From positions 25,430,989 to 25,494,988 of the forward strand of contig NC_092572.1 of assembly GCF_037975245.1 (NCBI RefSeq): a stretch of 64,000 bases of DNA, in the 5' to 3' direction. The stretch is from Apostichopus japonicus (Eukaryota > Echinodermata > Holothuroidea > Aspidochirotida > Stichopodidae). The notes under the pieces are model-generated. The model saw nothing but the letters and a program-made list of their open reading frames with translations, was not told the DNA's origin and made no database searches. The stretch's first letter is position 1. Every line of letters begins with the position of its first letter. The position numbers and the translations under genes were made by a program. Shown here piece by piece: positions 45,401 through 60,400 of this stretch.

Positions 45401-48400
45401 ATCTGGAATATCTGTATAATGGCTCCACGCACTGTTGGTTTCTGGTCTGTACCTGGAGACAGAAAACCATCTTTCTTTCAACTTTTTGTTGTTTCGTCCG
45501 TAAATGTTTGAGAGGACCGGCTTAATTTACATAACATAAACCATTTTGATTAAAACAATGTAAGTTCCCTCCCTGATATAACTGATCATCAACTCAGACT
45601 TCCAGACATGACTTGATACGTTGTGCAAGCCGAGCTTTACTCTCGCTGGGAATGGTGCAATTTAGCAGTACTAGTTAACCTGAATAAGGGATTGATCTAA
45701 CAGAAAGCAGACATTCTACTTCAAAGCATTTTTAGATGCAGAAAACATGTCAAAACTTTCAGTTTCTTGCTTCTAATTACATTATAATTATACTATAGTT
45801 ATAATCTAACTATTATATAATTAATAATAATTGGTTTCTGGTCTGTACCTGGAGACAGAAAACCATCTTGCTTTTCAACTTTTTGTTGTTTCGTCCGTAA
45901 ATGTTTGAGAGGAACAGCTTAATTTATATGACATAAACCATTTTGATTCAAACAATGTAAGTTTGAATGTAAGTTCCAACATTCAAACAATGTAAGTTCC
46001 AACTATTATAATAATTTATAGTTATAATCCAAATATTTTATATTATATAATTATAAAGTTATAATAATTGTTACATTATTATTATTATGATAATTATAAT
46101 AATTATTATAATTACAGGCTGCATCTCTATGTTTACAGCTGCCAGAATCTGGCGGTACATGCACATCTCAATAATAATAATAATTATAAATGCAAATTTA
46201 TATAGCGCCAATATCCAGAGGAAAACCAATACTCAGTGGTGCTAGAAATTGTTAGGGTGCATTGGTTCCTACTCCCCCCCCCCTCCGTTACAAACCAAAC
46301 TAAAAGTACATTCGTTCTTGTTCAGTTAATTGACACAATGAAACCAATTCACTCTTGCACTTATTTCCCACGATGTTACTGCCAACCCTATTCATATTTA
46401 AACAATTGACACGCCATTGTTAGATTTTTCAATTGTTAGAATTCAAGTGATCATACAATAGGTGCCAGCGTCATTTACCTGACAGTGAACCTTTGGTCCA
46501 TGCCTCCATTGTAACCCGGCGACCACCAAACGTAGGCTGATGTCGAACTTGTCAACACGGAGATGTTGTGAGGCATGTGGGGCGACGTCACTGAATAGGA
46601 TAAACAAATTGTAGGGTTAAGATTCAAAGCGGTGTAAATGAACCGCAAACAGTGAAATGATACTTCTACTGCACGGCTCATATTTTAATATTTCTTAAAT
46701 TAATAGATTTATTTTCTTGTTCTTCATAATAAAGTTGCTGGTGTCAGGATTAACTCATTGTAGTCCCTTTAATACCAACCGACTGACAAACTGACTGAAG
46801 GAATAAATATACGTGCTTCTTTGTTATTTAGTTTGTACAGGGTCACCCAGAGATGGTACTTTCCCCCTCCCCCCCCATTGGGGTGAAACTTCAAATGTCA
46901 ATTTTTCTGGAATGTTTGACTTGAAACTTAAGAAGTCTCTTTTCACGTCACTCACGCTCTTCTTCAAAACACCTATCCATCACGTATTCAACTCCCTCGC
47001 CACTCCAGAGTCCCAGCCACTCCCTCCTTCATCAATTCAAAGTAGGAACTTGTCATATAAACTAATGACTAAAAAACAACCCTTAGATTAAAAAAAAAAA
47101 AAAACCCATCCCTACTTTGAATAAATAGATTGGCTGATGCAGTCACCGTGGCGACTTCATTGGTGATGGAACACTCGTAGACTCCTGTGTCTTCCTTGGT
47201 CAGGTTACCGATGGTCAGACCCTCTGAGGTAATGACATGTCTGTCTTCTGGAAGCAATCCTCCCACCTGAATAAAGGATGTCAATGTTAAGAAGGCTGTA
47301 TGAATTATATTCCACGAAGGCTCCTTGTGAAGGGTTTATCGAGCCGTTAGGCAAGTCATTCCCAAACCTCAAAATGTAGACTTGATCAATTTATTCATCT
47401 GTTATAACAGCTGTAGATTTTGCATCTTGATGAGTCCCCCGTCCCCCCCCCCCCTAGCATCATTCCATAATCCATCCACCTGTCTTGAATGAACTGATTA
47501 CCAGCTGATACAGTCCTACTACCAATAAAGCTGTCCTTTCTTAAATATTGCTCTTGCCTTGGCCTCCTACTCACACACCTCTTTACAAAATATTCCTTTG
47601 GGTATATGATGTACCTTCACTTCACCACCCTCCCCCAACCCCCTTCCTTATCTACTTCAGCCGTTGACCATACCTCAATTATGGGACATACATCGCTCAA
47701 ACTCAGCTTTGAAACAATTAAGTGTGGCTTTTGTTATCTAAGACCACACAAGGATCATTACATCAAAAGAATGCTGGCGCCCTCAAAGACCTTGATCCCA
47801 AAGATCGAGCAGTCCAACGCTACCAAGCTGGTCGACGGGTACAACAATCCGTCCCTGCCCTGCCCCCATTAACACCCCTCTCCTTTTCCAAGTATTCCTG
47901 AACTGATGTGCCAATTTTGTTGTCCTCTTTCCCCAAACACCCACCCACCCCCACCCAACCACCCCCACCCCCTTTTAATATCTGAAAACTGCCCTTTCCC
48001 AATCACCTATATATTCAAGTTTCATCATACGTTCATGAAGTGATACAGGCTACATCATATGGCCACTATCTCTTTTCCATACATGTATTTTTCATTTTTT
48101 TTAAACTTACACATTGTCTTACTATACACTCTATCATCCCCTTCTATCCTCTATGTAATATAACCCTAGCAACCCCCTACCCCCCCCTTCCCCTTTTTAA
48201 TATCAACTAGTAAAAAAAAACTGATTACAATCTAATTGGTTCCTTTCTGTTGAATTTTAAATTCCCATCGGCAGGATCTCATGGACTACCTGTCACGGTT
48301 ACATTCTAAGTATTTTACACTCTTATCAATCGGCAAATATTGTCTTTTCTTATCTAAATATGTACAGTCGTGGTAAACCAGTATAATAGACACAAATTGG

Positions 48401-51400
48401 GTTTGCTTTGAACACAAAAGGATATATATGTTCAATAATGGCAACAGCTACTGCTGGAGTAACTCCCCCCCCCCCCTTTGTGACAGACTGTGGGAATCTA
48501 AAGAATTGAGTTGACATTTCACAAAGCCAAACATAAACCGATTCCATTAATAAGGTTTTGCCTCCCATCCTGATATAAAGCACCAAGTCTAAATGTGTTT
48601 GCATTAGTTCCAGGGGTTCAACATTGGCCTCACTCTGTGTAAGCGATGCCAGCTATTCTATTCATAGAAGTACTGGCCTATATATGTTTGCAGCATTTTT
48701 ACCAGATTTCCTCTTTGCATTCTTTCTGCACTGAGCCAATGGGAACAATGCCCAGCACAGAAACAGCAACATAAGTATAATTCCCACGGCTGTAATATAC
48801 TGGGGTAAACACAATAGCTTAATCAAAACTGCAGTATGAAATGATTCTTGAAAGGCAATGAGGGCGGTATTGAAGAACTAAGCATGAATAGTCTCCGGAT
48901 GCCGCGTGACCTGATTAATTCACTTTGGCTTCGGCTTTGAGTACGTTTCTATATGTTGCCATGTTGGACGAATCTAACCGTAGCTATTGAAGTTACCGAC
49001 TTTGCGATCCACACTGTAGGTGACCCCTCACATAGTTTTCCCCTTTTGGGAAACCCAACAATAATGAAGTCATGAGAACAGCAAGAATGAAGTAGCATTG
49101 TAAGGAGGATACTTATGGGGACAAATTTATCTTTTGGTCATGTCCTCATAAAGTCTTTTCTTTCCCCATTTGGATGGTTCTAAGAGTTGCATCATTTGAA
49201 TTAGAGGGAATGATCGATAGATGACATCACAACATGTGACTAACCTTCCGCCACTCCACCTCTAACGGAGGATTTCCGTCTGCGATGCACTTGAAAGTGA
49301 CCGACTGGTTCACCTTACGGTGGTGATTGTTTGCAGGAGTGCAAGCGAAGGAGGGCTTTTCTGAAAGAGAGAGGAAGAGGGAAAGAGAATTGGAGAGTTA
49401 ATAAACAGGATCACACCAACAAATTATTCCATCGACTTACAGTGTGTAAATCATAAATATCCAAAGAAATGATATTAAACAGTTGAGTCTTGCAGACATG
49501 ACCGCATCTTAAGTATGAAGGGTACATACATCAACATTTCTGATATTTTCTTGTCTCATTTACAAATGCTAAATCTGCATTTTCTGCAGAAAAAGATTGA
49601 GGTAGAGTTCCTCCCTTCTTTGATCTTGATTCCTCTTCCATCAGCTGTACATTTGATCTGTACCCCCACCCCTCCCTCACCCCAGATTTACTGGCTAACA
49701 ATCAATATGTTTAGCTGCTCCATACATATATAGTAATGTTCAATAAAATAACACTTAAATACCAGACTAATAAACATACACATTCCCACCTATAATTTAT
49801 GCACATATCATTCTATTGAAATATGATACCAATGACCCTAACAACAACTGTAGCTGAGGGCCAATCAGTTACAGTGATGTGTAATTTATATGAATATCCA
49901 TTGTTGATACAAATATGAATTAGTGTAAGACTAAACCTATGGACCCTAAGGATATCCGCAACTGAGAGTCCTTACTACATTGCATGGTTATGAATAATCA
50001 TTGCCTTATCTACATATAAATTCATGTAAGACTAACCTATGACCCTAAGGATAGCTGCATCTGAGAGTCCTTACAACATTGCATGGTTATAAATATTCAT
50101 TGGCCTTATCTACATATAAATTTACATAAGCCTAACCTATGAACCTGAGGATAGCTGCATCCGAGAGTCCTTACAACATTGCATGGTCATAAATATTCAT
50201 TAGCCTTATCTACATATAAATTTACATAAGACTAAACCTATGGATCAAAAGGATGGACACATCTGAGAGTCCTTACAACATTGCATGGTTATAAATATTC
50301 ATCGGCCTTATCTACATATAAATTGACATAAGCCTAACCTATGAACCTGAGGATAGCTGCATCTGAGAGTCCTTACAACATTGCATGGTTATAAATATTC
50401 ATTGGCCTTATCTACATACAAATTTGTCTAAGACTAAACCTATGGACTCTAAGGATGGTCGAATTTGAGAGTCCTTATAACATTGCATGGTTATAAATAT
50501 TCATTGGCCTTATCTACATATAAATTTACATAAGCCTAACCTATGACCCTGAGGATGGCTGCATCTGAGGGTCCTTCCGTGCCCACAACGTTGTATGGTA
50601 TGCATGAATATGCTCCAATGTCGCTGAACTCTACTCTGTGTATGGTCAAGGTTCCACTCTCAGAAACTGAAAATCTGTCAAACACAAAACAAAAGATGAA
50701 TATTTGTTACAGTAGATATATAATAATATTAAAATTTTTATATATATATAATTTTTAGATATATTATTTTTTAAAGACCAGCATTTCTCTAAGGCACAGA
50801 GCTTACTAGAAGCAGGGATAACTAGTCCTTCAGAAATTACACATCAGGTAGCCAACTTGATTACCAGAATTGCTAACCCTATCTTATACCTTAGGACAGG
50901 CGCAGCGGAACGGAAAAATTATTGGGGGGGCTAATGTGTGGAGACTATCTAAGCGGAGCGCCACCATCGGTTGGCGCGGAGCGTACAAGAAAATTTTGGG
51001 TTTTTTCAAACCCCCAGATGGCCGGAAACGGCACTTCCCGAGTGTTTTATGCTGCGAATACCTGGCCCTAAAATATGGGTCTCAAGCCTGCAATTTCTCA
51101 GATTGCACGTAAAGTCTGTAAAAACATTGTAATTTGCATATTCGATGGTGTTTTAAGAAAGTAGCTATTACTCATAGTGTACTCGCAAAGACGTTTTTGA
51201 GTGTAGTAAGGGCAGTGGCGGAGCTAGGGGTATTGGTCGGGGGGGCAAGAATGGTCTGTAGGGGCGCTTTCGACACTATCTAAGCGGAGCGCCACCACAG
51301 GTTGGCGCGGAGCGTACAGAAAATTTTTGAGTAAAGATACTCCCGAGATTGCAGGAAATGACCCTCTCCGGGGCCTTGCTAATTTGCAGATAAACTGAGA

Positions 51401-54400
51401 ATAAATAGATGTCGTCGCCATTTTGTCGGAAAATTACACCGACAGAATATGACAAATGTCAATAGGTATATGAGAGCGCAATAAAATAGTCAAAAATCGC
51501 GAATAAGTAAAAAGTAGTGAAAAGCTGAAAAGGGCGCCAGCAGTCCATTTGAGTCCGTCAGGGGGGGGGGCGCATCCGCCCCTGACTGTATATATGGACG
51601 CTCGATCCGCCACTAAGTAAGGGGATGTCGGAGAACTGGCTGAAATGAGGCAAGTCATTGGCCTAAGACGAAGTTGTGTTACGCTTACCGGTACTCACAC
51701 TCACTGCTTCCACTTTTCACGGGGCGTGAAGACGCGGTTGGGGTGACAATGTGGTCTATAGCCAAGGGACGGGCCGAGGGTCCCCCAGGAATTACTAAAA
51801 TTATTACACTTATAGAGTATACGTGTGCATTGGACAGATTGACAAGTATGCATTGAAAAATGGGCAGATGTACGTTTCGGAGCCTTGGTAAATATTGGGG
51901 GGGCTTATCATGCATTTGCCCCCTCAACTTTTTTATTGGGGAGGCTGAGCCCCCCCAAGCCCCCCCGGTTCCGCCGCCACTGCCTTAGGATGGAGACTTG
52001 TGATGACTACGTAACTAATATGATCTCAACCTTAATATTGCACAGACTGGGAGTTATCAGGGCATAAACATTGTGCTGGGTGTTTACCATCATAAGCATG
52101 GTTATAAATATTCATTGCCTTATCTACATATAAATTTACATAAGCCAAACCTATGACCCTGAGGATGGCTGCATCTGTAAAAAGAAAAGAGCCACATGAA
52201 GAAGACCTGTAGAACCCTAAACTTTTTTTTTCCATGTTTTTTTTCTCCACCCCCCCTCCCCCCCATTGTCATATATTTTTAAGTAAACATAGACAGTGTT
52301 GATTAACTTAATCCAAAGCAAAACATCACCTTGACACAGAGAAGCACTCTGGTAAAACCTTTGACTGAATTAAGTGAAATCACAATAACTTTACATACTA
52401 TATATATAAGTACATCCATCGCAGTGCGTTGGAAATTGTTACATATACCAAACCAAACAACCCAAACCAAACCAGACCAAACCAGACCAGACCAGACCAA
52501 ACCAAACCAGACCAGACCAGGCCAGACCAAATCAGACCAAACAAAACCAGGCACAGACTTAGGTCTTACCTATCTGATTGATCAACAGCAATTTCTCTTT
52601 GATTTTTCCTCCAGATAAATCTTGAAACCGTCGGTTTGGCATCGGACAGGCAAGGGATGCTGACGGGTTCGGACCTGGCAGCATAAACGGGTGAATCCAT
52701 CGAGATCACAAACGCTGCATCTGTTTGGGGAACAAACAAAAAAAAAAATTGGAAAACCTAAATGTGGATTCTTTAACTCAATGTGGTACTTCTACACACT
52801 AAATAAGTGGTCGGCCCAAGCTTTCAGCATTGAGATATCGTGATTACAAGGTTTACACAATTTGACCTCTGGTGACCCCAAATGACCTTTAACAAACTGT
52901 GCTGGATAGTCTCTTGTTAATGTTCTGAACTAGGGGGGTGGGGGTTATAGATTATAACGGTAGCTACAAGGGTGGTGGGCTTTGAAATTCAAAGTCCAGG
53001 GATTGAATCAGTTTTTGGAGTCGATTTTGGTCAAACAACGTACTATTCGAAAAATGATCCCCTTACAACTAAGTTTCAATTCCAATAATGAAGAGAAAGT
53101 ATAAATGGAAAAAAATCTATTTTTTTTTTTTTAATGAGAACATTAATGCATCTGGCAGAAGACATTTGTTGCATCATATCAATGCGTTCATTTTCTTGAT
53201 ATTTTCACATTTATTTGGGTAAAGTAAGATTTTTTATGGGTGCAATTTAGAAAGTAGGGCATCTTATATTCAGAACGTTTGTTAAAAAGTTGTGTAAACA
53301 AACTTAAGAAGCAGCTGTAAGGATGGCTAATCGTAACGCTTCATTTAAGTCTATTAAGATTAACGATGAATGCTTGAGAAATTCCACCGACATTAACTTT
53401 GAATGCTTGGGTAAGTTCGGCGACGTTAACGACGTAAGATAGCCCACTAACGATGATGTTTAAATGCTCGAGTAACTCTATTGCCACTAACGATTACGAC
53501 TCGAGTGCTTCTACTGAACATTAACGATGGATATTTGAGTAAAGCTACCGATGTTAACGTTGAACGCTCGAATGAACCCAGTAAACGTTAAATCTTACCG
53601 ATTTCAGTAATTTATTTTGTCTTTTCAAATGATGATATACAGATCATCCAGTCTCCTGTACATTCTCAATGCGATCAGTCTATATAACTAGCTAACAACA
53701 ATCCAAATTATCCAATAAAAAGTATCCAAATTATGGAAAAGACCAAGAACATAGGTTCCAATTCTGTACAAAAATCGCTGTAGGAAATCCAGACCACAAA
53801 ACGCACGATGTTGGCACTTTGGATGGTAGAATGAGAATGAAGGGCATAGACCGGGGGGTGGGGGGGGGCCGGTCATAGAGGGCGCACAGTGTTAAAAGGT
53901 TACCAGTTCATTCTAGGCATGGTAGAATGTGGTGCCAAGGTTGTGAGGAGACAGGTAAGCGAGGCATGAAGTAAATATATAAAGCTAACAACAATTCATT
54001 ACATCTAATTTGACTCCCCTGCTGATCATGGCATCACCTTCACGACCTACCAAACCCACTTTACTCTACTGTACATGCTGCAAGACTATAATACTTACAT
54101 TGCACAGTCAGATAAGCAAAGGCTGTGGGCGGTACCCCAAACCCACTTTACTCTACACACTGCCAGACAATTTATACTTACATTGCACAGTCAGATAAGC
54201 AAAGGCGGTGGGCGGTTCCCCGATCCCATTGGACGGACTGCAGGCAAAGTTCCCTTCGTCTTCGACAGTGGCACCGTGAATGGACAGGGCCCCAGAGGGC
54301 TGATACGTGTGACGGTCTCTGAACTGTTCCAGTTCCTGGACCACGGCTCCTTCGTAGTACCACCTCTGCGAGACGTTGGACGGCGAGGCCTCAAACTCGC

Positions 54401-57400
54401 AGTCGAACCTGGCGTTGTGACTACGTAGGACGATGGCGTCTTGCGGTGGCACAAATATCAACGGTGCGCCTGGGAAGACGTACAAACAGGGAAATGAGAG
54501 CAAGTGAGAAACAAAAGCATGAGTGGATTGGAGATCCAATTTCGGGTAAAACAATACAGAGAATTGGACATTTATTTATCAATAAAAAATGGAAACACAA
54601 GATCTCTGCGAAGGGGCCAATAATTTGCAAAAAATAAAGGTACATCGTCAGGCTTTTGTAATTATTGAGGAAGACATTAATTAGAGTAACAAACACAATT
54701 AGTGACACGTTTAGCTAATTGAAGCTTTAAAGGTAAACACAATCTACCTTCTATGATCACTCTGGTTTCGTTCTGGACAGCTCCCTCCGAATTCTCTGCT
54801 CTGCATAGGTATGTCCCTCCATGCTCTCTTTTCACCTCCTCAAACGTAATGGTATCGCCCCGTACCTTTAAGGACCCTGTGGATCGAAGTTGCTGTCCCT
54901 GCTTGTACCACTGTATCTCCGGGGTGGGGATACCCTTCGCAAGGCACTGCAGTGTATTTGTATCACCCTCACGGAAGACTACAGAGGGTGGTGGTGAACT
55001 GAGAAACTCTGGAGCACCTGTGGACATGTGTGAGATAAAAAAAAAAACAATTTACAGATTATACAGTTTGAGAGTCCGAGCAAGTGCCTGAACTTTCTCG
55101 AACCACCCTCTCACATAAACGACCATCCACCCCACTTACAGGGTCAGTTATGGTAATACAACAGTTGTATACAGAAAGGTATGTACCTACAACATTGATG
55201 GGACACTATAGTGTCCTCCATGTACCCAGAGGTACAGTATGACAGGCTAAGGAAGTCCATTACTTATATCATATGACATAGATATTTTTCAATTTTAAAG
55301 ATAATTCATTAGACAAACAAGGTGATTTTGGTGATTTGGTGATTTTGCGTACAGATTTTGCGTACAGAACTAATCTCTGCGTACAGATTTTGCGTACAGA
55401 ACTAATCTCTGGTTTTCCCATTTTGGGGTAAATAGGGTCAAAAGCAAACCTTCCCCTCCCCCTCCCACCCCTTCCCTGTCACACTACTTAACCAGCTAAG
55501 GAAATGGAGTTGTTCGTCCTAGGTGAAAAGTTTCTAGGGGTTGAAGAAATGCAAATATAAATGATAGTGGAGTGAACTGAAACGCAGATGTTTCTATTTT
55601 ACTTTCAAAAAAAGTGTAAATTGATATATGTTGACAAACTGTTGAACTAGTTCTTCAATCTTCATGCATCATTTGTCCTAATCATAGACTGCTAGCCTAG
55701 ATTCTATATAGTTTATATGTACAGTACATACAATATTATACAAAGTTCATAACAGTTTGCACTTAAATGCAGAGAGCCTTGTACTCAGCTATATAGTAGG
55801 ACAAGTTTGTATTCAATGGGGATTGTACTTTTACTGATACCCATGTTATACAGCATATGAATTATAAAAGACTGCATTCTATATGAGAACTCCCTATATA
55901 AAATCAGTTCAAGCAAAACCTCCACAGTGAACTTTCTAACCTGAGGGTTCCATTTTCGGCCTAGCTAGCATACAGACACAAATAATTGGCAACAATTAGG
56001 CATCTGCAACAATTAGGCAAACTGTAACAATATAATAACAATGAACAGATAACAAACCAGTGCTTTAAGCATGAGTGTACTCTTGTTATAATTATAAATT
56101 TCCAACAATGTACAATTATAAGCTGTTTTCTTCTTTGTTGAAATTCTACTAGTTACTGAGCTGTCAATTTCAAGCAAAGTACAATAACGAGTCACTACAA
56201 TAATAAACCCTTTTCACACACACACACGCCCACACAGATATATCCAGTTGAGTATCACAGGTTAGGTGATATCAACATGTGCCTTTCCCTACTACTGTAC
56301 AGTATAACATTCATTATTTGAGAAATGGCATATCCGCTGGCCTACAAGTTCTGTCTACTGCTTCAACCTCGTCTTCCTCTAGCCCCCCTCCCCATTCCCT
56401 TCCACCCCCATTTCCTCCCCCCCTCATATCCCTCTCTTCCCCCAGTACCACACTTTCTGTAACTCTACACAGCGCTTTAAATGTGGTGTTGGCAATGCTT
56501 GCACCGTTTTTACCCAGAAGCAGCAAAAAAGTAGTTTGATGTACATACAGAGTTGAAAAAACTTGAACCATAAACGTAATAACGACAACAGAGGTTAATA
56601 CAAACATTTCCTTTCACTTCAAACTTTCTTTTTGAAAGCAAAGAGAATCTTAAATTTTCAACTTTGCTCAGGGAGTTGATTCCCTTCTAAAGCCTTGTCC
56701 CGGTCGGGGCTCGACCGACCCGCACAATTTTTAGAACTTTGCAGGTGTGTGTCGCAGGATGACAATGGCATGAATTATTCATGACTTTACAGTGAGAGAG
56801 ATCAAAGTCAACACCAAGGTGTTTGTGCAAACATAATCAAATGACTTGAAGTCAGTCACAGAATGTTCAGAGGGATCAAAACTTCTCTGCTGAAGTCATC
56901 GCCAAGGTGAAATAAGAGGCGAGAATGTCATGTTGTCATCCTCCCTGAGGGCATAACAGGTGACTGACATATCGGAATATTTGACAAATTTCCTCGAAGA
57001 AGCCTCTACCAATTTGGCTTCGCTCCACAACTTAACTTTTCGCCGAACCTCTCCAAAGTTAAAGGGGTGGGGTGGGGTGGGTAGGAGGGTGGCATCGGGA
57101 TATTTTTGTGAGGGACAAGCTTAACTGTCTCCTCACAATCCTTAAAATAAGCACTCTGGGTCTACAGCGTCCTAGAGGGAAAACTGTAGGAACCATGTTT
57201 TTACCTCCCAAAGAAAAGAAATTACAGAAATTTTCAGATCTGGTAAATTAAACCCTCCAAAAGTCTTCCGTCATGGAAAATTTTATAACCAGTCCCAAAG
57301 AATGATTCACGCAGATTCTAAGGGGAATTAGGTCCACGTTTACTAATTTACTCCCACTGTATGTACAGTATACACTCTAGGCTCTTTTGGGCAGTATGTA

Positions 57401-60400
57401 AAATGGATAGGGATGCCAATGACCTTGAAGTGACCGCTCAATATGGAACGTACAGTACTGAGTGCTAAGGTAGTGAGGGGACAGGTAAGTCTACTTACAA
57501 CTGTAGAGATCAGATTTGCTGTACTACTATAGTTAACTACACTAAAAATGTATTACTACAGAAACAGACTCTTGATGTGTGATACCTTAAATGTTAACAC
57601 TAGTTAGATTCTAGATACAGCATGCTGTACTAGAACATTACATACAAAGATGAGGTGTTTAAAGGCATTGAAGACTCGCCCAAAACCGTGTGCCTCGCTC
57701 TGAAAAGTTAACTTTCCGTTGCTTACAGATGAAGGTTTTCTTCTTGTCGCTACAAAATGCAGACAGTATAATGAAACGTGATACCTTGTGATCTTTTATC
57801 TAGACCTGAGATGTCCATCGCTGCTATGTACACTGTGTTGTGGGTATTGACCGTAGCTGTATGTATTGACTGTACACTAGTGTCTAATTACCAACAGTAG
57901 CAAGCTGTGTGTGTATTTTCTGGGATCGATGGTGGTGTCTAACATTTCTGTTACACCTCATTCGAAACTAGGTCAGATTACCGGGGCATGACACGTTTCT
58001 TTGTGCACGAGTCTTCACACCCTTTAAATCAAAAGTGAAGTCAGAGTTCACAAAAATAAGAAATGAATAATTATTCTACTGACATACTAGTTCATTTCGG
58101 CATGTACATGTTACATAAAGTACATGAAAGTCTGCTTTTCAACCAGGTTGGTACTGTACATGTTGTACTTAGTTTAAATTGAAGGCTTTTAACTTCTAAA
58201 CTCAGGTACAAAATTGGCTTTCATTTATTTGTTTTGATAATAAGGAAAATGCGTAGATTTTAAAACACACACTGCAAATGGTGGCTTCAACCAGGGAGCT
58301 GAGTCTGTAGCAACTCCCAGCTTCAACAGCCTGTGATAAATAAGATATATATCTATCTACCACATACCTTTGGTAAATTGGACATATGGTGAGCCTTAAT
58401 TACTGCAAATATGCACAGAATACAAATATTCTCTGCTCACTTGACATCGAAAAACACCAATTTAGTTACTGGCGCCCTTAACTTGTCCGTTTTTACGACA
58501 AATATTTTCCTCCGAAAGGGACAAATACTGTACGACAAATTACAATTTATACAGAGTATGATTGAATGGAGATCTAAAGCTCAGCAATATTGTATTCAAG
58601 GTCAATGGCGACAGTGTTTAATTATTCTTTGTTTCTGTTGAACCGTCTTAATTAACTTCCACAGCTTTTGCTTGCGGGGGGTGGCAAAGTCTCGCACAGA
58701 CTATGCTAAGGAAAATTTTTTGAAACTGACTGTATACGTATATATTACTGTAGCAAAATAATTAAAACTAATTAATAGGTTCATCAGGGTTGTACCATGC
58801 TTTTAATTTGACGATTTTATTTTTTATTAATTAGATATTTGGGGAAGCTATCATGCCACAAAATCATTATGTTTCATGCATAATTTATTTGTTTTGCCTA
58901 TCAATTAAGTATGATTTATGGCATGTTTATTCACGCATTAGAATGTGATGAAGTGAAGAATGTACAGCGATGGTTTGTAGGCATAATTTTATTTCTTCAC
59001 ACTTTATCACTCATTAGTCTTCAAATTAAAGCAGCCTTTGGAGTTGGAAAAAAAAATCATTAAAAATTTCAATGCTAAGTCCATAGAAAATTCCTGTAAC
59101 ACCAGGGCAGCTCCAGGTATTAGTTTGTTTTGCTAAGTTACATTCCAAACTTGTGATGATCAAAGCAAATGTCAAACTTTTGAAAAATTTGCTGAAACGA
59201 CATCGTGTGTTTACTTCTGTTATTATATGAAAAGTATCGGGCTGACGATATGTCGAGTCCTGACTGAATCAAATTGTTGCCCTTTAAGTCTCTTACAAGC
59301 TCTACACAATGCTGTGACATTATCCCATTGTGTATATTCTCCTAACTTGGTGAAGAAATAACAGTCAATACACATACCTATATAGATATGTAATAATTCA
59401 ACCCAAACAAAACCTTTGGATGAGAGATATCTTGTTAACCCACTTGGCTTCATGACAACTTAAAATATCCTCGGGGGTGGCAAGGGAGATATTTTTCGCT
59501 GGTGTCTTTGGGTACTATTAAACATAATTGAGTAAGTTCTGGTCCCTGTAGGATTTGAAACATGATGGTACTGTATTAAACGTTATTCCTCTTTGAAGGG
59601 TTGACTGGAATTGTGGAATGTTCATACCCACAATACCTTGCATCCAATAACTTGTGCATGGCATGTTCGTACTTAGCAGCTCCCACGGTATACTGATCAT
59701 TGATTACGCCAGATGATGAAACCGGTTGACTTGGCATCATTGTACCTACCTAGAGACACTCTTTCAAACATCTCTAAATTTTTGTTTCACAGTTGCATCA
59801 TCAAATAAAGGACTTTGAAAGTTCAGAGCCTGAACATTTACTTAACATTTACTGATCGATATGAAAGAGGAAGAGATTGTTAGAAGGCTGCATCCTGGCG
59901 AAACTTGCTTCTATTTTCCTACGTAGCATTTAATCCATGCTGATGATGCATTGCATTCTCGAGTTCACAGGTTTCGAATCCAAAGTGAACTCTGAAGCAA
60001 ACAGGTGTGTTGTTATATATAGAGGGCACACACCGACAACACCTGATTGCTTCAATCTCACTTACAGTATATGGTTCAATCTGTGACAATTTCAAACAGA
60101 CAATTGCGCAAACTAAATTGCCTATCTTGAAAAATAGAATCCTTCATACAGTTGCTTTCCTCTCGACAATTATTGTATAATTTAAGCTCTTACTTTCAAG
60201 AAGCAACAATTGTTTAGCAATTTGTCTGATGACAAATATGAACTTCAAAAAATTCTTCCGCCCAATCCAATTGCCCCCACCCCCACCCCACTTGCCCCCT
60301 GCATGAGGCAAAGGGGGGCCACATATACAGGTACTTACGTAATATGATTAGGTTGACAAAGGTTCCATTGCCAACACCTGCGTAGTCTCCGTTCAGTACC

